Positions 23,048-30,139 of a stretch of DNA of 64,000 nucleotides are shown here, in pieces. The notes under the pieces were generated by a model that saw only the letters and a list, made by a program, of their open reading frames with translations, searched no databases and had not been told where the DNA came from. The number at the start of each line of letters is the position of its first letter. Position 1 is the stretch's first letter. The stretch is from Bacteroidia bacterium. GTDB lineage: Bacteria; Bacteroidota; Bacteroidia; J057; JADKCL01. Location: NCBI GenBank assembly GCA_020635905.1, contig JACJYV010000004.1, positions 682,001 through 746,000 of the forward strand, given 5' to 3'. The translations under genes and the position numbers were made by a program.

Positions 23048-24114
23048 TGGGGGCCGCAAAGGAAATATTGCAATTTGAACAATTGCTGAAGCAATTCAGT
23101 GATTTACCCACCCATGCGACTCAGGAACCTACCCTGCAGGAGATCTCGGGCTATCCTCATTATGAAAACGTAGCCAGTAATATTTTGGCCTTCTTTCTTG
23201 ATTCTGAAGCGGGCCATAAGCTGGGTTCCCTGCTGGCAGAAGCAGTATTAAGTTGCCTGCCCGGGGAATTTCAGGAGGCCCCTTCCTACAGTGGTGAAGT
23301 CGAAAGGGAGGCCAGTACGGATAAAAATCAACGGTTGGATATTGTATTCAGGACAGACAAATACCTGATTGGGATTGAAAACAAGATATTCCATTGGGTT
23401 GCAAATGACCTTCAACATTACCGCGACTACTTTAAAGGAACGATAAAAGGGGAACAGGTCGAATGGCTTGGAATTGTGCTGAGTCCGAAGCCCCTGTCAG
23501 GAAATGATGCTCAAAAAGCTATTGATGCGGGGTTTCATACCATCACTTATGAAGAGTTGGGAAAAAAGGTGTACAGTCTGATCGGGGCCAAGCTTAGCCA
23601 GGCCAACCTGAAATATACCACCTACCTGACCGACCTTTTCCAATCCATTGAAAACTTAAGCTTGAATACCATGAATCAGCAAATGATAGAATTCTTTGCG
23701 ACCCATAAGGAGGCATTGAATACCCTGTTCGAAGAGAAGGCCAGGCTTGACAAGGAAATCAAGGGAAAGGTCCTTGCCCTGAGTGAATTGATGGGGGAGC
23801 AAGGTGCGGAAAGCGAATGCAGGAAATGGATATTCCGATCTTTTTGTCTGGTTTTCGATCTGAGCAAGCATGGCATTGCCATTGATACCATTTTGGAGGC
23901 TGATGGATGGAGAATCAATGTTTTCTTCAGGGGCAATGAAGGTAATAACAAAAATATACCTGAGTTTCTCAGGGAACGCGGGTTTCAGGCTCCTCAAAAT
24001 GAAAAGTCTCCTTATAACACCCGCTGGTGCCCCTTCCAGGCAAGCTATTCTGCTGACTTGTCGGTCGTGAAAGAGGTTTTGGAAAAAATTCTGGAAGCGG
24101 GTCTGAAAGGATAA
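23047..24114 (+). CDS. PD-(D/E)XK nuclease family protein at the end of the restriction operon
   Basis: The start at 23047 is chosen because its ATG overlaps the hsdR stop (TGATG); a frame-open start six codons upstream is less likely. The 355-aa protein has the pattern of the PDDEXK_4 family: HYENVASNILAFFLDS at the N-terminus, then RLDIVF with D98 and LIGIENKI with E111-x-K113, then a conserved WLGIVLSP. The C-terminal half is helical and unrecognised. It is translationally coupled to the restriction system and could be an extra nuclease or a repair or anti-phage component. The family is found widely next to defence genes, but no specific partner is established. Confidence 0.85.
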   Translation: MGAAKEILQFEQLLKQFSDLPTHATQEPTLQEISGYPHYENVASNILAFFLDSEAGHKLGSLLAEAVLSCLPGEFQEAPSYSGEVEREASTDKNQRLDIVFRTDKYLIGIENKIFHWVANDLQHYRDYFKGTIKGEQVEWLGIVLSPKPLSGNDAQKAIDAGFHTITYEELGKKVYSLIGAKLSQANLKYTTYLTDLFQSIENLSLNTMNQQMIEFFATHKEALNTLFEEKARLDKEIKGKVLALSELMGEQGAESECRKWIFRSFCLVFDLSKHGIAIDTILEADGWRINVFFRGNEGNNKNIPEFLRERGFQAPQNEKSPYNTRWCPFQASYSADLSVVKEVLEKILEAGLKG

Positions 24115-24210
24115 AGTTTCCCTGGTAGAATCAAAACCAATCCAATACATCTCGCCCTTTCTTCTGGCCTGTCTGGTCCTTTCTTGTTATCATTTACGGG
24201 ATTCATTGAG

Positions 24211-24866
24211 TTTTCCTCCCAATTCTTTTCTTATTTGATACCCCAAACCCCACCATCCATGGACACAAATGCTTCCCCTCAGGTTCCTTTGATTGATATT
24301 TCGCCCCTGTTGACCGGCAACCACAAGGCCAGGCTGGAAACAGCCGCCCAACTCGGTGCGGCCTGCCGGGAGATGGGATTTTTTTACATCCAAAACCCCC
24401 ATGCACGGGGCCAACCTGTTTCCGGCGACCCTTCCCGGTTTCAAATCCGTGGTTCTGTCCTACATGCAAACCGTGACCCAACTCGGACACCGCCTGATGG
24501 AAGGCCTTTCCCTCAGCCTCGGCTTGCCCGACGATTATTTTTTCCGCCACTTTACCTCCGATCCCCTCACCCTGTTTCGCATTTTCCATTATCCTCCCGA
24601 TTCCGAAAACCCCTTTCCCAATGCCCAATGGGGCGTGGGCGAACATACCGACTACGGGGTACTCACCATCCTCAAGCAGGATTCCCTGGGTGGACTTCAG
24701 GTAAAAACCCGAACTGGCTGGATCGAAGCGCCCTACCTGAAAAATACCTTTGTCTGCAATATTGGCGACATGCTCGACCGCATGACCTCCGGCCTCTACC
24801 GTAGCACCCCCCACCGGGTCAAAAACCGTTCTGGTCAGGACAGATTCTCTTTCCCCTTCTTCCCTA
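24211..24866 (+). pseudogene. Decayed copy of the 2-oxoglutarate oxygenase gene
   Basis: Homology to the intact gene at 10115 begins at 24211 (matching 10067), 49 bases upstream of its ATG at 24260, and ends near 24866. Up to codon 45 (FFYIQN) the frame is intact. The sequence then jumps to the equivalent of 10481. The missing 227 bases lie between two copies of CCAAAACC in the intact gene (10246-10253 and 10473-10480), and one copy remains here, so the deletion probably arose by recombination or slippage between these short repeats. It shifts the frame. The 3' end is lost after RFSFPFF, where unrelated DNA containing the next gene's end begins. The HTDYG and STPHRV motifs survive in the second frame. 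Confidence 0.9.
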
Positions 24867-24877
24867 AACGATTGTTT

Positions 24878-25324
24878 TTATTTCTGGATCAGGGTATATC
24901 CAAAGGATCCCTGGTTCATGCAGGTGATGTTTTCGTCAAATTCTTCAGGGGTGGCTTCGATCATAATCACATCGCCGTTTTTGGCCATAAAGGTGGCTCC
25001 TGAGCCGGGCAGGGTAAAATCAAAGTTTTTGACCAGCATGCCATTTACAAACACGCGGCCCATGGTGCCAATATTTCCGCAAAGGTCGTTGAAGTTGCAA
25101 ACCACTTCGTAAGGAGCCATTCCGCGGGTATAGTCATTTTTGCAAACGTACATCAACTGAGAAGATCCGCCGCAATCCCCAAAGCAGGTGGTGCCCACTA
25201 CTTTGGTGTTATGCTTCAATGGTCCTGACACATTACTTCCAAAACTTACAACCTGTGCGTTAACATTTGAGGCGAAAATGAGGGCGATGAAGGTGAGGGA
25301 AAATGCCAAAAATATTTTTTTCAT
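24878..25324 (-). CDS. Small secreted protein of unknown function, 148 aa
   Basis: The N-terminal 23 residues are a Sec signal peptide (MKKIFLAFSLTFIALIFAS, cleavage after NAQ). The mature part has several cysteines (TTCFGDCGG, YVCKND, VVCNFNDLCGN, ITCMNQG) and probably folds as a disulfide-stabilised beta-sandwich. No lipobox is present. I do not recognise the family. A -7 box TACATTTG on the minus strand (25384-25391) lies 60 bases upstream, followed further up by a TTATCCACA motif. The stop is 12 bases from the end of the oxygenase pseudogene. Confidence 0.75.
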   Translation of the reverse strand: MKKIFLAFSLTFIALIFASNVNAQVVSFGSNVSGPLKHNTKVVGTTCFGDCGGSSQLMYVCKNDYTRGMAPYEVVCNFNDLCGNIGTMGRVFVNGMLVKNFDFTLPGSGATFMAKNGDVIMIEATPEEFDENITCMNQGSFGYTLIQK

Positions 25325-25383
25325 GACTAACTATTCTTTCTTTTAACTCTGTGCTTTCATTGCGTAACTGCTTAAAAAGCATG

Positions 25384-25391
25384 CAAATGTA
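25384..25391 (-). promoter_or_regulatory. -7 box of the secreted-protein gene
   Basis: TACATTTG on the minus strand matches TAnnTTTG and lies 60 bases before the start codon at 25324. No TTG is seen at the usual distance. Confidence 0.35.
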
Positions 25392-25528
25392 AACACATAT
25401 TCATTACATAAATAAATAGTTATCCACAGTTTAATTTATTGTTAAGAGAATGTTTCTGCAAAAATGGACAGAATCTTGCAGCCAATGATTGCAACTTTCA
25501 CCCAAAACCTTACGCCTTTAATTTAAAC

Positions 25529-26053
25529 TCAGTTTTTGAGGCGGTCCTTAAATTTCTTCTTGAATTTCTCCACTTTCGGACCCACCACAAAGGCGCAATA
25601 GGGATTGCCCGGATTCTCGTTGAAATAGTTTTGGTGGTAATCTTCCGCGGGATAAAACTCGCCCAAAGGCAGGATTTCTGTTACAATAGGAGATTTGAAA
25701 TCGGCTTGCGCCTCTTTTTTTGAATTCTCCGCAATCTCTTTTTGCGTGGAATCTGCATAATATATCCCGCTGCGGTACTGGGTGCCCACATCTTCCCCCT
25801 GACGATTGAGCGTGGTGGGATCGTGCGCCGCCCAGAATACATCCAGAATCTCGGCAAATGAAATGACCGCCGGGTCAAAGGTCACCTGGGCCACCTCAGC
25901 GTGCCCCGTTTCACCCGAACAAACCTGTTTGTAGGTAGGATTGATGGTATGACCCGCCGTATAACCAGAAATCACGGATTCAACTCCCTGCAAACGCTGA
26001 AAAACAGCCTCCACGCACCAGAAACAACCTGCACCCAATGTAGCTTTTTCCAT
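25529..26053 (-). CDS. msrA: Peptide-methionine (S)-S-oxide reductase
   Basis: The 174-aa protein is a compact MsrA, which reduces methionine-S-sulfoxide in proteins. The catalytic motif GCFWCVE is at residues 9-15 with nucleophile Cys10. Other family motifs are SGYTAGHTINPTYKQVCSGETGHAEV, DPTTLNRQGEDVGTQYRSGIY and the C-terminal AEDYHQNYF. It starts only four residues before TLGAGCFW, so it is cytosolic. No MsrB domain or gene is fused or adjacent in the window. Confidence 0.96.
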   Translation of the reverse strand: MEKATLGAGCFWCVEAVFQRLQGVESVISGYTAGHTINPTYKQVCSGETGHAEVAQVTFDPAVISFAEILDVFWAAHDPTTLNRQGEDVGTQYRSGIYYADSTQKEIAENSKKEAQADFKSPIVTEILPLGEFYPAEDYHQNYFNENPGNPYCAFVVGPKVEKFKKKFKDRLKN

Positions 26054-26159
26054 TTTTTATCAAATTTTTCCTTGCTTCGCTCCGAAGCGAAAGCCAAATT
26101 AGTAAACTAAACAGTACCTTTGATGTTTTCAAAACCCCGAAAACCAAATTTTTTCCTGC

Positions 26160-26672
26160 ATGATTGATCTGGACTGGCTGGTTTCTGAATTTGGCAAAAA
26201 TCATACTCAGGATATGGCTTTTTGGGCGCTGGAGGATCATTCCCGCATCCCCCCACTCGTCGATCTCTTCACGGGACCCGATCCAGACCTTTCCAGGCGG
26301 GCCGCCTGGGTACTGGATGAAATCTGGCTGCATGAGCCAACTCTGGTTTACCCCTTTCTGACCCGGATTGCGGAAGCCATTCCGGACTTTGGCCATACAG
26401 GATCGGCCCGGCATGCCTTCAAAATTCTGGCTGGCTCTCCCCTGCCCGAAGAATCCGCAGGCTTCATCATCGACCTGGCTTTTCAAAAAATTGCCGATCC
26501 CCAAATGCCCGTAGCCGTAAAGGTTTACGCCATTTATCTACTGGCAAAAGTCTGCAAAACCGAACAAGACCTCAAAAATGAATTACGTCTGTTGATCCAC
26601 GAACAACTTCAGCTACCCAATGTGACTCCCGCATTGAGAAGTTGTGCCAAAAAGGTCCTGAAGGGGCTTTGA
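26160..26672 (+). CDS. HEAT-like repeat protein, 170 aa
   Basis: The protein is all-helical with loosely repeated hydrophobic patterns (RAAWVLDEIWLHEP, YPFLTRIAEAIPDFG, VKVYAIYLLAKVC, VTPALRSCAKKVLKGL) that look like HEAT or ARM repeats. Such proteins are usually scaffolds; no partner is visible. A -7 box TACCTTTG lies at 26115-26122, 38 bases before the ATG. The gene converges with the next one, with 7 bases between the stops. Confidence 0.75.
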   Translation: MIDLDWLVSEFGKNHTQDMAFWALEDHSRIPPLVDLFTGPDPDLSRRAAWVLDEIWLHEPTLVYPFLTRIAEAIPDFGHTGSARHAFKILAGSPLPEESAGFIIDLAFQKIADPQMPVAVKVYAIYLLAKVCKTEQDLKNELRLLIHEQLQLPNVTPALRSCAKKVLKGL

Positions 26673-26679
26673 ACGGAAA

Positions 26680-27012
26680 CTATCTCTTAAATTTGTCCCA
26701 CTTTATTCCCAGAACCCCAAAATCATGGGTTAGTTCAGGATAAAAGCGTTCAGGAATTTGGGCCAATCTGGAATAATCAATCCCAGATTCCGTCCACAGG
26801 GAGCCCAGGCTTGCGGCTGCTTCTTCGCGCAGATGATCCATTTCCTCCTCATCCAATATTACCTGAAAAAGGGCGTCCTGAGCTGAGGCTGAATTACACC
26901 AGCTCAAACTTTCTGTCGCTGCCATGCGGTCGGCTTCCAGCGCATTTTTGTCCAGCAACAAACGAATGCAGATCTCGCAATTAATACCCTTGGGTTGGTG
27001 CTTATTTTTCAT
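26680..27012 (-). CDS. Small HEAT-like protein, 110 aa
   Basis: A helical protein with DKNALEADRMAATESLSWC and EEEMDHLREEAAASLGSLW, resembling two HEAT-type repeats. It is 10 bases downstream of a secreted-protein gene on the same strand and converges with the 170-aa HEAT-like gene. No enzyme signature is present. Confidence 0.7.
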   Translation of the reverse strand: MKNKHQPKGINCEICIRLLLDKNALEADRMAATESLSWCNSASAQDALFQVILDEEEMDHLREEAAASLGSLWTESGIDYSRLAQIPERFYPELTHDFGVLGIKWDKFKR

Positions 27013-27022
27013 TCGGGCAATT

Positions 27023-27529
27023 TTATTCTGTTACCACTCCCCGCTCCATCACGGCAGGAGGACGGGGATCAGTCCTGAATTCCCATAAAATCTCCACCTT
27101 TTTTTGCACTCCCCCGGAAGTAAACACCAGGAAACTCTGATTACTCACTTCCCGATCTGTGGGACGGGGAGGAAAAACGGATGGCACGGGAAGGAAAAAA
27201 TCAGTTTCTGGTTCGTTGGACAAAGTGTAATTTCCTGATTGAACAGGACCATTTTGGATAATTCTCGTCTCCACAGGCACGGAAAACCAGCCAAACTTCA
27301 GGGAATCAAGGGACAAAACCTCCTCACCTGACAGGTTAAAATTGACCTTGTACGAACTGTAAGGCTCGCCGCAAATTCCATTGGGGTGACGGTGTGCGAT
27401 CCCCTGCCTGCAACCGTGGTGATAATGCTGAATGGCCATCAGAATTTCGATTTCAGGGGAATTTGTTTGCGCAAAAACCCCATTCAGGAATAAAAACGGC
27501 AACAGGAGAATTGGGACGAGTTGCATCAT
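27023..27529 (-). CDS. Secreted protein of unknown function, about 168 aa
   Basis: The start at 27529 (MMQLVPILLLPFLFLNGVF) gives a good signal peptide ending at FAQ; a start six codons upstream is possible. The mature part is probably beta-rich and contains HYHHGCRQGIAHRHPNGICGEPY, with a His/Cys cluster. I do not recognise the family. The stop is 10 bases before the small HEAT-like gene on the same strand. Confidence 0.7.
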   Translation of the reverse strand: MMQLVPILLLPFLFLNGVFAQTNSPEIEILMAIQHYHHGCRQGIAHRHPNGICGEPYSSYKVNFNLSGEEVLSLDSLKFGWFSVPVETRIIQNGPVQSGNYTLSNEPETDFFLPVPSVFPPRPTDREVSNQSFLVFTSGGVQKKVEILWEFRTDPRPPAVMERGVVTE

Positions 27530-27573
27530 GGTTAAAATAGATAGCAAAGTTTTTGAAAGGAAAATTAAAATCC

Positions 27574-27697
27574 GGGGAAGCTATAAAAACAAAGAAGATC
27601 AAGGCGGACGAAGTTGAAGAAAGCGGAGTTTACTGAGGTAAATGAGCATTTCTGAAACAAGTCCAACGCAGAGATTCAAAGTTTTTAGAGGTTCCCC
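27574..27697. repeat. MITE-like long-hairpin element, copy 1
   Basis: This 124-bp element has imperfect terminal inverted repeats (GGGGAAGCTATAAAAAC and GTTTTTAGAGGTTCCCC) and an internal inverted pair (GAAAGCGGAGTTTAC/GTAAATGAGCATTTC). The whole can fold as one long imperfect hairpin. A second copy is at 36071-36192. Its last base is also the last base of the next gene's stop codon. Confidence 0.8.
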
Positions 27698-28908
27698 TAA
27701 AGTTTGATGATTTTTCGCTGCCCTTTAACTCCTCCAGCAGCCTCCACCTCAATCAGGTAAATACCCGCACTCAGGCCCGTCAGGTCCACCCGGGCTTCAT
27801 TTCCCTGTTCGATTTCACGATTGGAAATCAACTGACCCTTCATTCCTAACAATCTGACTGTAAATACATTACCTGGCACAGACTCCAGTTGCACACGAAC
27901 CACATCCCGGGTAGGATTGGGAAATACATTCAGTCCAATTTCCATCAATTCAATCACGGAAGAAGCCTCCTTGCCCGTCTCAACTTTTTCAATTTGGACC
28001 TGGACCTGCTCAATGGGCTCAATGCGCACTGGCTCAATGGTCATGATCATCTCCCCTTTGGTGGTAATCATTTCTTCCTCATTGATCTCCCCGCAAATTT
28101 TTCCCTTATTCTCATAAGTCCCAAACGAAGTATCCAACTCAACCACCATTTGACCGAGCATGAGTTTCTCCTCCTCCTCCACCGTCAATAGCACTTCGGG
28201 CTTTATATGGGTGTTATCTACCAAAGGCGGCAATTCTACCATCATTCCCAAAATCACCTCCTCTTCCACCATTTCTTTCTTAATCACAAAATCCCGGTTT
28301 TCACGTGAGTCACTTTTCAGGTGGAGGGTTTTTCGGTCAAATGTTCCGTTTCCTTTTTCCAGTACCAACTCAACCTTGCCCAAGGGCAGGTTGCGAAAGT
28401 TATAAAAACCATAGTCATTGGTTTGGCCGGTGGCCAGAATATCAGTTCCGTTCATAACCCAAAGATTGATTCCCGAAGCAGGATTTCCATCAGGATAGGT
28501 TACCTTTCCAGAGATCACAGGCCCTTGGTAAACGGCCATTTTACCCATTTTTACATGGGAATTATTCTGGGCGGGTGCCTTTTGGGTCAGCACCAGCAGG
28601 CCGAAGGCCGCGGCAAAGGCAATGGCAAATTTCTGAATTTTGGAAAGCAGGCTCACAGGTAATTTCTCCAGATCCGTTTCCACCTTTTCTGTAATAAAAG
28701 GAGTTTCAATTTGAGAAGGTTTGACCCGGGCACAGACATTCCCCGCATTTTCTTCATACACTTCCTTCATCTGGGATGGATTCATTTTGGTCATGTCCAC
28801 CACACATTTGGCGCAGACGTCGCAGAATCGTCCCTGCTCTTTGGGTGTCATTTTGTTCCAGTCCTCGTGACAGGGTTCGGCAATGGTGAAGGTTATTTTT
28901 TGCTGCAT
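27697..28908 (-). CDS. Membrane-anchored carboxypeptidase-regulatory-like protein with T9SS-type tail
   Basis: The start is placed at 28908, because KITFTIAEPCHEDWNKMTPKEQGRFCDVCAK is the standard N-terminus of a Bacteroidota family with a CxxC motif; the frame is open 115 codons further but without coding character. The 403-aa protein has a membrane segment at about 95-115 (FAIAFAAAFGLLVL). A carboxypeptidase-like regulatory (CarboxypepD_reg) domain follows from about 130: VISGKVTYPDGNPASGINLWV...GFYNFRNLP. The middle is long, acidic and rich in methionine. The C-terminus looks like a T9SS type A sorting domain (LNVFPNPTRDVVRVQL...GIYLIEVE). A cytosolic CxxC N-terminus together with a T9SS-type tail is odd for one protein. 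Confidence 0.8.
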   Translation of the reverse strand: MQQKITFTIAEPCHEDWNKMTPKEQGRFCDVCAKCVVDMTKMNPSQMKEVYEENAGNVCARVKPSQIETPFITEKVETDLEKLPVSLLSKIQKFAIAFAAAFGLLVLTQKAPAQNNSHVKMGKMAVYQGPVISGKVTYPDGNPASGINLWVMNGTDILATGQTNDYGFYNFRNLPLGKVELVLEKGNGTFDRKTLHLKSDSRENRDFVIKKEMVEEEVILGMMVELPPLVDNTHIKPEVLLTVEEEEKLMLGQMVVELDTSFGTYENKGKICGEINEEEMITTKGEMIMTIEPVRIEPIEQVQVQIEKVETGKEASSVIELMEIGLNVFPNPTRDVVRVQLESVPGNVFTVRLLGMKGQLISNREIEQGNEARVDLTGLSAGIYLIEVEAAGGVKGQRKIIKL

Positions 28909-28988
28909 GATAATAGGGTTTGGATGAATTTTCCTGAATGGTGCAGCAAATCCATTCGTTCCATAAACCTTCACGAAAAAAAATATTT

Positions 28989-30008
28989 TTAAGGCTGGCT
29001 CAGTTTGGCCAACCTGCCTTTTCTTCCCGAAGCCCAGGCCACATTCCCGGCGGTGAGTGCACAGGCATAATAGCCCAATTCCTCCATGGGCAGCCAGCTT
29101 TTGCCCTGATCCGTGGAATAGTCCATGCCCGTGCGGCCAGAACAAATCAGGAGACTTCCGTCTCCATTGCTGGTCACACAGGAGCGGTAACCCCGCGGAT
29201 TTTTCTCCTTTACCAGGGTCCAGGTTTGCCCACCATCCCGGGTAAGGGCGCAATTGGCATTAGCATTGGCAGAATCTCCATAGCATCCTCCCACCGCCAC
29301 GCCTTCATTTTCATTCCAGAAAGCCAGAGAAAAAATCCCGCAACCCTCCCCTGTTTTGACCGTGGTTGCAAAGGCTGTCCAGCTTTTGCCCCGGTCCGTG
29401 GAGCGCAGCACCCGCGAAGTCTCGCCCAGACCAGTTCCAATCCACACGGAGGAAGACCCTGCCGTGGCAATGGAAGTGCCACTGGCCGCAAATCCTCCTT
29501 CGCCTGCAAGAGCCTCAGGACCGGGTATTTCCTTCCAACTCAATCCCCCATCTTCAGTGAGCAAAATCACAAAACGCCCATCTATGGGGTCCCCAAAAGC
29601 CAATCCATGCTGCGCATCCCAAAAATCCATCCCGTCAAAAAATATCGCCGGGTTGGTATCCCGATAGACGAGATTCCAGCTTTTGCCTCCGTCTGCGGTG
29701 CGGAAAATTTGCCCCGGACTACCTGCCGTAATAGCCAAAGCCGTTTGTTCATCCAGCCCTTCAATGTCACGCAAATCCATGGAATCTGCCTGAGAAATAA
29801 CCGAAATCTCCCAATTCTGACCCCCATCCAGGGTCCGCAAAACTGTCCCGTTCATGCCACTGGCCCAGCATATTTCACCCGAAACGGGGCTCAGCCCCCG
29901 CAAATGCTCCCGTGCGGGAGGAGTCAGAGTCTCCCATTTTAAATTGAAGGAATGACAGGACCAGGCGGTCCAGACCAGAATCAGACTGAGGAAATGCATG
30001 CGTTTCAT
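28989..30008 (-). CDS. YCF48/BNR-like beta-propeller protein
   Basis: The start at 30008 (MKRMHFLSLILVWTAWSC) gives a signal sequence with Cys18 in a weak lipobox. The 339-aa mature region consists of sialidase/BNR or YCF48-like propeller repeats with the recurrent DGGQ/KSW motif: TLDGGQNWEI, TADGGKSWNLV, TEDGGLSWKE, STDRGKSWTAF, TRDGGQTWTLV, STDQGKSWLPM. Such proteins bind or assemble partners; sialidase catalytic residues are not apparent. It is divergent from the CocE-like hydrolase gene. Confidence 0.85.
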   Translation of the reverse strand: MKRMHFLSLILVWTAWSCHSFNLKWETLTPPAREHLRGLSPVSGEICWASGMNGTVLRTLDGGQNWEISVISQADSMDLRDIEGLDEQTALAITAGSPGQIFRTADGGKSWNLVYRDTNPAIFFDGMDFWDAQHGLAFGDPIDGRFVILLTEDGGLSWKEIPGPEALAGEGGFAASGTSIATAGSSSVWIGTGLGETSRVLRSTDRGKSWTAFATTVKTGEGCGIFSLAFWNENEGVAVGGCYGDSANANANCALTRDGGQTWTLVKEKNPRGYRSCVTSNGDGSLLICSGRTGMDYSTDQGKSWLPMEELGYYACALTAGNVAWASGRKGRLAKLSQP

Positions 30009-30139
30009 AACGGGAAGATAGGAAAATCCCCGTTTTGGGTGGGGAAAAACCATTTTGCAAACCTTTGGAAAACCGCCTTAAAATGCAGATATTAAAGCTT
30101 TTAAGCACGGCTCAAATTGTGCCCTAAAACGTATTCGCC

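Noticed and set aside
10067..24866. Integrative element with integrase and attachment sites
   Set aside because: No integrase, transposase or relaxase gene and no tRNA-derived direct repeat is seen; only the oxygenase duplication bounds the region.
28909..29253. N-terminal extension of the 403-aa protein
   Set aside because: It overlaps the neighbouring propeller gene and lacks homology; the CHEDWN...CDVC N-terminus marks the true start at 28908.
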